DNA from: Ampelocalamus luodianensis
Taxonomy: Eukaryota; Streptophyta; Magnoliopsida; Poales; Poaceae
Reading direction: 5' to 3'
DNA length: 64,000 nt
NCBI GenBank assembly: GCA_036346255.1
Contig: CM070639.1
Span: 27,744,165 to 27,808,164 of the forward strand
Below, in pieces: positions 1-11,092 of the stretch; within the stretch, counting starts at the first letter, position 1, and every line of letters starts with the position of its first letter. The notes beneath the pieces were generated by a model. The model was not told the DNA's origin. It made no database searches and worked only from the letters and a program-made list of their open reading frames with translations. The position numbers were made by a program, and so were the translations under genes.

Positions 1-859
1 TCAATCAAAGATAATGGTGCGTTATATGCAGTTACTCTAAAGAATAATTGCGTATATTGGCTGCTCAGATCGCGTAATCAATTGAGCCTACAGGCAAGTG
101 GACCCATTTAACTATGAGGAAGTCATGATAGAGCTGGTCATAGAAGGACTTACGACCAGGGGGTAGTCGTAGAAAAGCTTATTACTAGGTACTGGTTATA
201 GAAGGACTTACGACCAGAAGTGATCGTAGAAGAACTTCCGATCATGTGGTAGTCGTAGAAGGATTTATGACTATGGGGATGGTCGTAGAAGAAATTACGA
301 CCACCTGATTGGCTTCCCCCTTAAGACTATAAGGGGTATATTTAATAGCCGTGTGACGTCACATTTACCCATAATACTAATTATAGACAAATAGTAAAAT
401 AAGGATTATTAGATCCTCGTCATCTAGCACCCAGCTTCAAGTGAAAATAACTTACTTGGGAAAGGAGTCATAGATGTTCTTACGACCACGAGGTGGTTGT
501 AGGGTGAAGGTCGAAGGAAAAACTCTTCAACACGTGTTTCATTTGACCAGAAACATACTTGGTCAAGAAAGTTTGTTAAAAATCTCACAAATACGAGGTA
601 GTTGTAGAAAATCTTACGACTACGAAGTGATCGTGGTACGATGATCAAAAGTAAAACCTTTCCAACTGGTATTTCGTTTGACCCGAAATATACTTGGCCA
701 AGAAGGTAATTTATCTTAAGGTGTGAGATAGCCTCGGTTTTCTCGAACAGACAGATTTAAGAGAACCTGTCCGTTAGAGCAATTTCCGAAGCGGTGGGAA
801 CCGTTGAGTTTCCACGGCATTTCATTTTAAGTGCGCAATTATAAAAACTGACTACAGGG
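1..859. other. Non-coding transposon-derived flank upstream of a gag-like gene
   Basis: I see no gene here. The stretch holds the tandem palindromic array described separately (136-302) and isolated, more diverged copies of the same unit near 470-496 and 600-622. An AT-rich TATA-like stretch (ATTATAAAAAC, about 838-848) precedes the start of the gag-like reading frame and could be the remains of its promoter. Short open frames on either strand have no recognisable domain. Confidence 0.5.
136..302. repeat. Array of six degenerate palindromic units (GGTCGTA-N8-TACGACC type)
   Basis: Six imperfect units follow one another with a spacing of roughly 29-30 bases. Each has a left arm like GGTCGTA, an eight-base centre like GAAGGACT, and a right arm like TACGACC that is the reverse complement of the left arm. 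The last unit (281-302) keeps both arms intact. Each unit could form a 7-bp stem. The same unit recurs inside an intron of the neighbouring gag-like gene (1961-2070) and in looser form in the Tat LTR (about 5829-5940), so it probably belongs to this group of elements. Confidence 0.75.
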
Positions 860-992
860 GTGACTTTAGGGTTCTTACCTTTTCCCAAATTCACCTCGAC
901 TGTTCATCGAGTTCTCGCCTTCTCCACCACCAGCAAAACCGTACACTTTCTTGAAGTCCTTCCAAATCCAAACCTCCTTTTCTTGAGAAAAA

Positions 993-2287
993 ATGGCCAA
1001 AACCATTTCTCAGTGAGCCAAATCGGAGATGGACACGGCGAAGATGAAAGTTTTGGTCGCTGTCGGGAAGATTCCTAAAAAGGTACTCGTGAAGTGGATT
1101 TCGGCTGCTGGGCAACACTGGCCGTCAAGGGAACTGGGCAAATCCCCGTCTTCCAGGCGTACTATGAGTGAGGCCTCTGAATACCTACTCACCCTTTTCT
1201 CACACTCGTACTCGAGCACTTTGGGGTGGAATTAGTGAATCTAGGTCCCAATTCCATCACAATGTTAAGTGTATTTGTGTACTTGTGCGAGGCATGCCTG
1301 GGGATTCCAGCGGACCTCGAGCCCTTCCAGCATTACTATGGAATGGCTCGAGAAGTTGGAATTGTTGGGAGTTGTGATCTGAAGCTCCATGATGGGAAGT
1401 CGAAGGAGTACATTCAGTTCTTCACCCGGTCTTCGTGGCCAGGGTGGAAGAAGAAGTGGTTCTACTAGCAGGTCAATGAGGAGGACAGCCTTTCATTTGC
1501 CAAAAATGCTCCTGAGAGGATTTCTTCCTAGGATTCGACCCTAGGGATCTTGATCAGATCACCCTTTATATTCAAGCTATCAAGGACTTGAAGACGGGGG
1601 GACTCACCTGATGGCACGTGGTGAAGGATTTCATCACACGACACATTAGCCCTCTGAAGAAATGAGTTCCTCCTATGTGGAGGTACTCGGGGACAATAGA
1701 CCTGACCAGGGATTACAAGGAGGGTAAGTGACATTCTTACTTTTGACTCTCATTTTGGTTAATCCTGATTTGGTTTGCTAAATATTTTATCTGTTTGCAC
1801 AGATCTTTCACAGGTGGAGATTGACGCCTCTGACAAGCTTATCTATGAGAAGGTTCCATCAAATGTGGCGGCTCCTTAAATCCTAGCGGTTCTGACCGTA
1901 GAGGAAAAGAGAGAATGCCTAAAGGTAATCAGAAATCGACTTCGTCTTTAGGCTTTAAGAGTTGTAGAAGGACTTACGACTAGGAGTTTTGTTGTAGAAA
2001 AATCTTACGACTATGAGCTAGTCGTAGAAGAGCTTACGACCAGAGGATGATCGTAGAATGACTTACAACCACTTAGTAATATTTTTTTTCTGATTTTAAC
2101 AGAAAGTAGACATGGAAGACTGCCAAGATGACACAGAGGTCAAGTTGGTGGTTGTCGGGGAAGTGGCAGAAACAGAGCAAGCAAAAGCTCCTCCAACCAA
2201 GAGGCGTCGACTTGTGAGGGTCGCTGATAAGGATGCCATAAGCTCGAGCCCGGTTGTTCCATATAAACCTTTTGCACAATTTGCGGC
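993..2287 (+). pseudogene. Decayed gag-like gene with plant 'putative gypsy type transposon' domain
   Basis: The frames at 1029-1235 and 1226-1468 together resemble the plant domain Pfam calls Transposase_28 (putative gypsy type transposon), known from gag-like proteins of grass elements. Landmarks are ELVNLGPNSITMLSVF, LCEACLGIPADLEPF, KLHDGKSKEYIQF and SSWPGWKKKWFY. A stop follows, and diverged coding continues to about 1723 (WHVVKDFITRHISPLKK, then MWRYSG and DYKEGK). Two plausible introns are visible: GTAAGTG at 1724 to CAG at 1802, and GTAATC at 1924 to AACAG at 2102. The last exon carries a basic KRRRL stretch typical of the family. Several frameshifts and in-frame stops make it non-functional. 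The frame is cut at 2288 by the next LTR. The domain identity is from memory of the family; the boundaries are approximate. Confidence 0.65.
1961..2070. repeat. Second array of the TCGTA..TACGA palindromic unit, inside a putative intron
   Basis: Four units of the same palindromic type as at 136-302 occur in tandem (arms GTCGTAG or GTTGTAG, then CTTACGAC), spaced about 28-30 bases. They fill most of the second putative intron of the gag-like gene and end just before its T-rich acceptor tract. Confidence 0.7.
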
Positions 2288-2957
2288 TGTAACATCCCAA
2301 TTCTTGGTTTGTGTTTCAAATGTAAGAAAATGTGTAGAAAATTAGAACTTTTCTTGCATCTTGTTGTTGTTGGAATGTTCTAAGAATTCTTGTAAAGGAA
2401 TTATGGAGATTCCAAAATCACAAGCCTCTTTCAACCAAGTCTTGACCCTTGAAAACTTTTCTAGATAATCTTTTGATCATCCTTTGGAAATAATTTTTCC
2501 TGGTTCTAGGGAGGTTGTGTGACTCCTCTGGAAAATTTCACAATTTTTAGAAATGTTTGAATATTTTAAGAGGCCAGTCAAACCAGTTTGACTGTTGGTC
2601 AAACCCTAGAACAAGCCATGAGAAATTTTTCGAGAAAAATGCCTTTCACAAAAACCTCTGAACATTTTATACAAGGTAAATCCTGGAGTTGGGAACCTCC
2701 TATAAAAACTTTGGAACTTTTGGAGTTAGTTAGTTCCATTTAAAAATTCCTCAAAGTTTCAGCTCAATCTAAAACCCTAAGTCAACTCTATTGTTTGGCT
2801 CAGGTCAGACTCGAGTCTCACGGTTGAACCCAACCTCTTAGCGCACTCGAGCTCAGTCCTTTAGGTGTGTTCCTCTTCAGCTGTTAGATCTCCTGCCTAC
2901 CGTTGAAATCTTCAGGAGCGCTCGGACCTCCCCTTCGGTTGGACTACCCTCGTGTCT

Positions 2958-3070
2958 TTTTTCAAAGACCACCCCAAAGACCTCCCCTAAGACCACCCTT
3001 AGACCACCTTCTGCGTTTTTGCAAAGACCACCCCGTTGGTCTTTTGCAAAGACAACCCTCTAGATCACCC
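2958..3070 (+). repeat. Irregular GACCACC/GACCTCC repeat tract in LTR G
   Basis: Several short runs of the form AAAGACCACCCC, AAGACCTCCCC, AAGACCACCC and TTAGACCACC follow each other. The phrase TTTTTGCAAAGACCACC is repeated with small changes. It looks like slippage expansion of the same GACCNCC unit that forms the regular array at 4111-4270. Confidence 0.6.
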
Positions 3071-4110
3071 TTAGCTACCACCACTGTCTTGTGGGCCGCA
3101 CACTTTAAACCCTATGCGTGCATGTGTAGCGCCTAGGAGATCATGGACCGTTCGTGTCTAGATCTGTGTCTCAGATTTCTTGGAACTTTGGGGACCTCCG
3201 AACATTACTTTAAATCGGGGCCTTCTGTTTCTAATCAAACCATTGAGACCTCCTGACTCGAATTGGGGTCTAACCTAACTCGTTCTGTTCTTTTGATCGG
3301 ACCACTTTGGGTTCCTTCACTAGCAGGTGGGACCCCTGAGCCTGGTCATCATCACCTTCCTCAGCCCGCGCACGTGTGCGCCATGGCAGAGCATTAAATG
3401 CGGGTCAGAGCTATTACGCGAAGTCTTGGTCTTCAACTGCTCCCGTCGATCAGCTTGTCCTTGGCAGTGCTATAAGCCAAGTTTTGCCCTCCTTCGGCTG
3501 CGTTTCTTCGCTTTCGTCCTCAACTCCGGTAAGGACCTTCTCCTTTCAATTGGTTGCTCGTGGACCACCTTTAGGCCTTTGCGAAGCTGACATCACCTTT
3601 CGGTGCCTTGCATTTTGCTCCGAGCTTCGCCCCCGCGTTGTCTTCCTCATCGCCGGCGGTGGTCGTCGTCGCCAGATTTCCCCCGTCCACCTCTGGACCT
3701 CCTCTGTGCTTAGGTAGCTCCTTGTTTGTCCCTAGTTGCTGGGGCACTCGCTATCTGGACCGCTGTGGAGCTCTTTTGCTGTTTTCGTTTTGGCCGTGGT
3801 TGTTATCGCCGCCACTTTCCGGCTCGCCAATGTTTTAGGTTAGTTTGGCCATTGAGAGTACTTCCCTTGGGTGCACAATATTATTGCGAACGTTTTGCTG
3901 CCTTTGGTTGTCACCGCCGTGACTGGAGTCGCCGACGGCGAGTCAACGAGCGAAACCGGGAGGTACTGAAGTCCTATTGTCGTAAGCTAGACCACCCTTT
4001 TTGACAACCTTCAGGACCACCCCTTGTCGATCTTGGCCGTCTCGACCTCCTCCGTGTAGATCTGGGCCGTCTAGACCACCCTCCTGGGCTTTTGTAAAGA
4101 TATCGTTTAG

Positions 4111-4270
4111 GACCTCTCCATGGAGATCTGAACCGTCCAAGACCTCCCTTCTTTTAGACCTTATCGTTTAGAACCTCCCCGTGGAGATCTTGACCGTTAG
4201 GACCTCTCTCTGTGAGATCTTAACCGTTAGGACCTCCCTCAGTTAGATCTCGACCCTTAGGACCTCCTCC
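4111..4270 (+). repeat. 30-bp minisatellite in LTR G
   Basis: GACCTC/GAACCTC boxes begin at 4111, 4141, 4171, 4201, 4231 and 4261, an exact 30-base register. A typical unit reads GACCTCCC, about seven variable bases, GAGATCT, two or three bases, then ACCGTTAG. A less regular unit precedes it at about 4044. The array lies in the GC-rich middle of the LTR. Confidence 0.85.
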
Positions 4271-5769
4271 GGGACCTCCCTTATGACCTCTCCAGCTTAA
4301 AGGTTTAGCTTTTTCTTGTACTAAAAATTGTTCAAACTTGTAAAATGCATAAGTTTTTCATTCAGAACTTCAAATTGAGTAAACTAAAATTTGCTAGGTT
4401 CCTCATTTAATATGCTTTAGTGTAGAGTAGATTTTAATTATGTCTTTACCTCTGAAATTAATCTTGTGCTAGTTTCATAACTTAGAAAAATCATAAGAAA
4501 TTTATTTTAGCTCCAAATGTAGTAAATTAATTTTTGTTGTTCTTAGGATGTCATTATCTGCCTACCATAAAAATTTCATGTTCAAAAACATTCTGAAAAT
4601 TTGTGCGATGAACAGTAACACAAAGCAATTAAATGTGAATTTTCCAGCAGATTCAAATTGTTTAGGCTATAAGTTTTGCATGTTTAATCCAAATCGATTG
4701 ATTCTTGTTGATAAATTCATCTAAAATCATGCTCTACCTGCTGTGTAAATTTCATAGATTTTGGTTGACTTTGGATTTTGAGTCTTTTCATGTTCGTCGT
4801 TTTTATTGGATTTTCTCGTTCTTGCGATAGGTTCCAAAGAAATTGTTGATTGCGAAAGTGATCCTCTGTAGCAATCAAGTGATCTCCAGCAAGGCAAGCA
4901 GATGTAGCATCATTTGATCATATTGATCCCATTACTTTTAAAGTCTAATATCTTGTTTGCAAAGAATATGTATGCGTGCTTCTTTGTGACAAGGTTAATT
5001 TTATCGATTAGAGGTAGTTAATCCTATTACATTGTTTCCCTGAAAGTATCCACCCCCACCACTACCCTAGGTTATTATTCTCACTGGTGAAGTAGAGCCC
5101 GGTGAATGATTTATGCTCTTTTACTGTCTTTGCGATATGATGCTTAGCAATGCTTAGTTACCGGTAGAATTGGGCGGTTATCGACTTAGTCGATGACCTT
5201 GATCACACAAAACCTACTATTACTTATGGTTAGCACCTTGTGCTTTGCTACTTTGTGAAAACCAAAACTGAAAATAAAATGTTTCATACTTGGGCACATT
5301 GGTATGATGGTGTGATCTTGTGGTGTGACTGGAATGGTGCCCGGGTCATCAATGACCGAGCTACCTGTGTCACTAAGCCAAGCAATATTTGCGTGCTAAC
5401 CACACTAGAGGGATATGGGACCTCTCTTGACTTAGTACTTTAGGGGGTGTTAATTAATGAGTCACTGGTGGTAGTTGTTGGAGAAAAATGTTCGTTGTTG
5501 GGATGAGAGCGATGGGTTCCTTTCTAGATTCTAGATACCCAGGAGCACCCGCAGTTGCTATGGTTGGGCCGGTGTTTCTGACTCAATGTATGGGTCCTTG
5601 TGATCTTCGTCGCCGGCGGATCACTAAGGGTTATCCCCCATACGTGCGACTCTTAATTAATACAATCCATTGGAAACGTGCCGCGCCGGCATCCAAAGGA
5701 AGTGTGCTTAATAGCTTGGCAAAAAGGCAGTCTGAAGTGTGAGTACATTGGTACACCCCTGCAGGGTTT

Positions 5770-6443
5770 TGACGAGGATTAAAACCTCTATATATTATCT
5801 TTAATATATAAAAGACCATACGTCTTTGTGGTCGTAACCCTGAGGTGCACGACCTCACTGGTCGTAGAGGTTCCAGAGGTTACATAATGGGTACCTTGGT
5901 CGAACGAAGGCCTAAGCCAAGCTTCCGACTGGTCGTAGAAGGTATGAATTGATACTCGGAATAAATCCCAAGGTATATTCTCTACCGTATGATGAATGGA
6001 GCACGTGTATATTCCATGCCATACGACGTATCTTATCCAAACACACCAGCGAACAACCTCCATGCGGTTGTATGTTTCATAAACATATAACCGCCGAACG
6101 GTTGATTCCGTATCGACCGTCACTCGACTCCGACCAGACGCAACGCTTCGCATCAGATGTCTTCTCCGGAAGTAACTGCCGCCTCTTCAAAGGTTATTTA
6201 AAGATGGAACCTGGACGGAGAAGAGGAAAGAGGAAAGAAGACAAGACATAGTCATCAGACTAAAAGCACAAGCCATAGATTCGTGTAATAGGTCTGAGAG
6301 AGCAAGAGAGCAAGCAGAGTTCTTGGCAAATACCTTGTAAATTCCAGTTCATATTAATAAAGAGCAGCCCCTTCATTTCATGGGATTTCCCACGTCACTT
6401 TCTCCTTTTTATTTTCGTAAGATCGACGTCTTGATCGTCAACA
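5770..6443 (+). mobile_element. 5' LTR of Tat-clade Ty3/gypsy element C
   Basis: The segment begins TGACGAGG where homology to the Tekay LTR G ends. It ends GTCAACA directly before a TGGCGCCG primer-binding site, so it has TG...CA ends and a length near 674 bases. It contains loose copies of the GGTCGTAG/ACGACC palindrome, a TATA-like box (TTATTTAAAG, 6194-6203) and a poly(A)-type AATAAAG at 6356-6362. These support plus-strand transcription into the gag that follows. No 3' partner LTR is in the window, so the left boundary is inferred from the homology break and the TG terminus. Confidence 0.7.
6194..6203 (+). promoter_or_regulatory. TATA-like box in LTR of element C
   Basis: TTATTTAAAG sits about 250 bases before the LTR end and about 160 before the AATAAAG signal, a usual layout for U3/R. 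The assignment rests on position and composition only. Confidence 0.4.
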
Positions 6444-6445
6444 GC

Positions 6446-6463
6446 TGGCGCCGTCTGTGGGGA
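6446..6463 (+). other. Primer-binding site of element C
   Basis: TGGCGCCGTCTGTGGGGA starts two bases after the LTR terminus CA. This TGGCGCCG-type site is characteristic of plant Tat/Athila-group Ty3 elements and is complementary at its 5' end to the 3' end of a tRNA (a tRNA-Asp-type primer is usually proposed). Confidence 0.7.
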
Positions 6464-6470
6464 TCGCGGC

Positions 6471-7400
6471 GTGGAATCTCACAAGAATTTCTCTGCTCAT
6501 CAAATCTTTGTCCATTCCCCGTTTGTGACCGCTGATGCGGTTATGGCGGGAAGTTGGGATGAAGAAAATTGGTTCGACTTGGCGGACTACGCCGACCTCG
6601 ACATGGATGCATGCATGCGCGCCATGGAGGAAAACGGAATCTCTTCATCATCCTCCTCTGCCGACTCGCCCAGGGTAGAAATCGGTGAAGACGACCGGAT
6701 GGATGAAGACACACCGCTACAATCAGTGGCGGTTTCAGAGGAAGTGCTTCCGACCAGTTCGGAACACCACAAAGCCTCAGCAAGCCCGGGCCTTTCGACC
6801 GGCAAAAGAGGTGACAAAAATTCAACACCGCAACCCGAGGTTCAATATACCTTTGATGCGATCATGGTTGATAGGTACTCACCGACGGCTTCTAGCAATT
6901 CCAGGAGCCAACCGACACCTGGTGATGGTGTCAATGAAACCTCCATTGGTCGTAAACCAAGTGGGGATGATAAAGCTCAGCATTCGATCAGCAATTCGCC
7001 GGATCAGGCTAAGGCCCTTCCGAAAACCTCAGGAGGTGCTGATCACCGACTGCTCTCCGTCGTGGAAGCTTCTCGCAGAAGCTCTGAAAAGCTCTCCATC
7101 GACTACGATGGAAGTTCATCGGAGGATCACTGCTGGAAGCACGAGGTCAATGCGATCGGAGATACGGATCACAATGCCGTGTACGGTCCTCCATACGTTG
7201 CCCCGTCACCACATCATAATGGAGATGGTGCTGGCGGTCAAGCACCAAATGCCGGAGGTGACAGGACTGGTGGACGTTCACCAGTTAATATGCCTGATCC
7301 TTCCCAAACCAATGTGAGGGACCAAGCAAGATCGATCAGGAGATCGGGAGATTCAAGCCATCGAACACCTCCTTCCGCGAAATCCTCGAGACCTTGGTGA
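6471..7400 (+). CDS. N-terminal gag-region ORF of Tat-clade element C
   Basis: This 309-codon frame opens just downstream of the primer-binding site and is rich in Ser, Asp, Asn and Pro with no hydrophobic segment. It has an acidic start (WFDLADYADLDMDACMRAME near residues 34-53) and a long low-complexity tail. Such N-terminal extensions occur ahead of the capsid domain in Tat-clade gag proteins. I find no named domain. It ends with a stop at 7398-7400, and the capsid-coding part continues in another frame from about 7508. The start is the first ATG after the PBS; the ATG at 6543 is an alternative. The two parts were probably once one gag frame, but that is inference. Confidence 0.6.
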   Translation: MESHKNFSAHQIFVHSPFVTADAVMAGSWDEENWFDLADYADLDMDACMRAMEENGISSSSSSADSPRVEIGEDDRMDEDTPLQSVAVSEEVLPTSSEHHKASASPGLSTGKRGDKNSTPQPEVQYTFDAIMVDRYSPTASSNSRSQPTPGDGVNETSIGRKPSGDDKAQHSISNSPDQAKALPKTSGGADHRLLSVVEASRRSSEKLSIDYDGSSSEDHCWKHEVNAIGDTDHNAVYGPPYVAPSPHHNGDGAGGQAPNAGGDRTGGRSPVNMPDPSQTNVRDQARSIRRSGDSSHRTPPSAKSSRPW

Positions 7401-7507
7401 ACGATACAAAACTCGCAGCGAGTTAGAGATATATTAAATACCTCTAACCTCGCTCTAGCGAGACTCTGTGTTTTGCCCAACTTGTAGGGCAGTGTCGAGA
7501 TCATTCA

Positions 7508-8228
7508 ATGACGATGCGGCAAGACGAAACATATCGGGAACGAAGGCACCCGCAAAGTCAGACCATAACTTCATCGCAGCATTCTTCCCGAAGCAGGGGC
7601 CTGCATGGTCGTGTTGAGGATCAGTTGACACTACGACCACCTCGATGATTCCGACCAACAAGTCACGAGGGGAGGAGACTATTCCAGGAATCCTCACCCT
7701 CACTTCGTCGAGAGGAGCAATCGCTTGGACCTGGTGATCTTCGACATCACCTAAACCAGGCAAGCGGTCGGAGGCGTTCTACTAACGTCTACGACCGAAT
7801 CGGGACATTGGAGCACCGACAATCTGTTCCTAGAAATCGGTCTCCAACCGATTACAATCCGGCACCTTTTCAAAGAAGGCGCCACGAAACTATCACAGGC
7901 TGTCGAGCCTTCTCAGCAGGGCTCCAAGCGGTACGTTGGCCAAATAGGTTCCGACCGACCAACATGGATAAATTCAATGGGACCCAAAATCCCTTAGAAT
8001 TTCTCCAGATATACACCACCGCTATCAGAGCTGCTGGTGGTGATGAAAATGTAATGGCAAACTATCTTCCTACAGTATTAGAAGGATCAGCCCGATCATG
8101 GTTGCTTAACCTACCGGTCGGGTCCGTGTATACTTGGGAGCAACTCTGCGACCTTCTAATTGCAAATTTCCAGGGTACGTACGATCGACCCGGAAAAAAA
8201 GACGATCTCCATAGAATACGGCAAAAAT
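7508..8228 (+). pseudogene. Gag capsid region of Tat-clade element C, first half (interrupted)
   Basis: The frame from ATG 7508 runs to 8228 with one nonsense codon (TGA at 7646-7648). From about 7960 it matches the retrotransposon gag capsid of Tat elements: MDKFNGTQNPLEFLQIY, MANYLPTVLEGSARSWLLNL, WEQLCDLLIANFQGTY. At 8228, after RQK, coding sequence stops and the LTR of element A begins; the same frame resumes at 34053 with SNETLRQYNKRFSQV. The five bases AAAAT at 8224-8228 are the target-site duplication. Capsid packages the element's RNA into cytoplasmic virus-like particles. Apart from the one stop and the insertion this part is well preserved. Confidence 0.85.
8224..8228. other. Target-site duplication of element A, left copy
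   Basis: AAAAT immediately precedes TGTGAGGACAC. The same five bases follow the other end of element A at 34048-34052. Joining the flanks restores the gag reading frame of element C, which proves the insertion. Confidence 0.95.
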
Positions 8229-10729
8229 TGTGAGGACACCGGTTTATTCGGCTTGTACTGTTTGACCATCCACTTGGTCCAAACAGTACAAATCAAATAA
8301 ACCAAGCCTCGAGATATGTATACTTCCTGCACTGCAGATACACACCCTGCTACAAAATCATGCATCAATTCCATTCATACACATAGAGCCGAAGCAAAAG
8401 CAACAACTGAAAGACATAGATAATATAAGGAGAGTTATTACAAAAGAGAGGCCGACCGGGCAAATAACACATAAGTAACTAATTTAAACAGCGGAAGCAA
8501 AATGGCCATAAGATGGTGATAAACAAAAGCCAATCGGTGTGCCTTTCACCCACAAGGCAACCAACCGGACCGCCAAGCTAATCGTCCCAAACAGCGCCGC
8601 AACACAGCTCACAAAAGTGAGGCCCTTGGGGCTCACCTTCTTTCTCTGCAACAATTAATATTAAGCAAAGCAGATGAGTACAAAACTTGTTTTTGTACTC
8701 GCAAGACTGACGTGTGAGATAACAGAACTATAATTAACTACATGCAATCTTTATTTAAGTGGATGAGGCTCTGGACTTATTTTCAGCACAAAGCAAGTTT
8801 TCATTTGCAATAAGGTAATAGATTCAAAGCAAGTTTGCAATTTACTTTTATTGTTCAAATAAAAGAGAGACAATTATAACAATAGATAGATGACAACGCC
8901 AACCTAGAAGTGACTAACCCATAGTCACCACAACAATAGCATGAAGTACCCTTCATACCACCCAGTCAAGTTTAAGTTTTTAAAAGGTTGTAGTCTAGTT
9001 CTTGCACGACCTACAAGCATGTCCATAACCTAGGACAAGGCTATTCGAATAGTTTTAAACCACGCAGGGTGTACCAATGTACCCACACGATAGACCGCTT
9101 TCCACCACCACGGTTAGCATACTTCCTTTGGTATGCGAGCACGGCTAAGTCTAACAAGACACTTTCCAATGGACGATGCTAATTAAGAGCAGAACTCCAC
9201 GGGAGAAGGACACATTAGACAGCCTAACCGGTCTGCTAATGCTCCCCTCCAACACCACAAACACACACACACAAGAACACACCCACCAACCAGCTCATAA
9301 TTAACACCTCCCAAAGTACTTTGTCAAGAGAGGTTCCATATCCCCTCGTGTGGTTAGCACGCAATAAGCGCTGGCTTAGTGACACAAGTAACTCGGTCCT
9401 TAGGGACTTAGGCACCATTCAAACACACCCAAATGATCACATCAACATACCATTGTGGCCAAGTCAAGATATAGTTTTGTTTTCAGTTTTTGATTTGTAA
9501 ATCAATAAAACACAAGTGTTGGACATAATGGAGTAGTATAAGTAGTTGTGTGATCAAGATCACCGACTAAGTCGATGATCGCCCAATACTACCGATACTA
9601 GGCATGGCTAAGCAATATTTATTCGAAAATCTACTAAGTGACAAGAGCTCATCCAACGAACTGTAGTCACAGCAATTAACCTAGGCTCAGGTAGTAGAGG
9701 ATAATCATTTACCTACAGATTATGCAAATAGAGGATTAACTAATCAATTTAACAACAAAATAGCAATGCATACATAGAAGTTAAACAAAATATTAGACTT
9801 TAAAAGTAATAGGATCAAATGGGAAATGATCAAACTTCTTGCTCGCTTGCGGTTGCTCAAACTGTTGCGGAGGATCGTTCTCGGGTTACGCAAATGTCGA
9901 AAAGCCTAAGCGAAAAGCAAAAGAAGAGAACAACCAATAAGACGAGCAACACTTAAACAAAAGAGCAAGAAAAATTTATCCAATTGCGATGAAATTTATG
10001 CACAAGGTAGAATAGGAATACACCTAGACATAGAAACTGGAAAAACCTAATTTGGATTTGTGGTGCAAAAGATATTCCCTAAAAACCTATTTTCGGCCAT
10101 AATTAGGTACTGTAGCAAAAATATTTTCTAGAAAGATTTTGAAGCTGAAACTTTTATGGTAGCTACCTACTGGTATAGTGATAAGCCATATAAAATTTCA
10201 GGTCAGTTGGAGTTATATTGAAAGAGTTATGATTTTTCAAGTCATGAAAATGGATAGAATTAAATTGCATGTGAAATCTTGTTAAAAACAGTAACATGCT
10301 TCAAACCAATTTTATCATTTAGTACCTTATTGGAGGAAGCTAACAAAATTGGTTTCACTAAAAATTGATCTCCAGAGAATTAGTTATGCAATTTACAAGT
10401 TAATTGCAATTTTTAGAATAATAAGTAGAACCTATTTCTAAACAAATTTTAAAATCTGTTTTCTGGAGTCGAACTAAACTCCTATTCATTTTTAGATTAA
10501 AGTACAGCTCAAACTAAAGCTAACAAAATTTGAATCAACCGATTTGGGTTTAAAATGAATTAGTTATGCATTTTTGAAGTTTAATACCTTTTTCAGTTTG
10601 CAAATAAAGCTTTCGGGAAACTCATAAAGGCTATTACGACGTGGCTGAATAGGGACCGTCGATCCTGGATCGGACGGCCCATGCGCACGGCGCGCACAGC
10701 ACACACACACACAGCGCCCACCGAGGCTC

Positions 10730-10753
10730 ACCGTTGGATCAAGATCCAACGGT
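10730..10753. repeat. 11-bp inverted repeat in LTR A (left)
   Basis: ACCGTTGGATC, two bases AA, then its exact reverse complement GATCCAACGGT. The partner LTR has the same structure at 32139-32162. Single copies of GATCCAACGG or CCGTTGGATC recur through all Tekay LTRs here. Confidence 0.9.
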
Positions 10754-11092
10754 CCAAATGATGATGGCATTCGGACCGAATGAATGCCTTCGCAATCCCA
10801 GCCGTTGATCTTCGATCCAACGATCCAGATTGAACCACGCCGACGCATTTGAAAACGCGCGCGTGGCGGAACAACAGCTGTGGACCGTCGATCGCGAGAT
10901 GGACGGCTCACAATCAACGCTACACAGCACACCGCACAGAACACACGAAATCTCGACCGCAGATCTAAGGATGGACGGCGCACGTTGGGCCACGTCGCGC
11001 ACTGCGCTGACGCGTCCGACAACGCGACCGAGAGCTTCGCCGGCCAATCGCCGGCGACCAAAGGCACGGCGGCGCGAGAGGATGCTAGCAAC

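Larger units (their letters stand above)
2288..5769 (+). mobile_element. Truncated Tekay/Del-type chromovirus LTR (element G)
   Basis: The sequence starts TGTAACATCCC, the same LTR start seen in the other Tekay elements of this window. It follows their layout: the GTTTGTGTTTCAAATGTAAGAAAA leader, a GACTGTTGGTCAAACC block, a GC-rich middle with PyCCGTT motifs, and an AT-rich right part ending in the ACATTGGTACACCCCTGCAGGGTT block. In complete copies the LTR continues for over a kilobase to a GGGTCCTCACA end; here it stops at about 5769, where the Tat element C begins. No G-rich polypurine tract precedes it, so it is a 5' or solo LTR inserted in the gag-like gene. Short ORFs within it are chance frames. 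Its closest relative here is the inverted LTR ending at 57997. Confidence 0.8.

Noticed and set aside
136..302. A CRISPR-like array (regular repeats with variable centres)
   Set aside because: Units are degenerate palindromes with 8-base centres in plant nuclear transposon DNA, with no cas genes; repeat and spacer lengths do not fit.
6685..7317. 210-codon ORF in a second frame of element C
   Set aside because: It overlaps the longer 6471-7400 frame, which opens next to the primer-binding site and has the gag-like composition; the alternative frame has no domain.
9250..9280. CA-rich microsatellite in LTR A, also near 30670 and 10700
   Set aside because: Short and unremarkable; ordinary slippage within the LTR.
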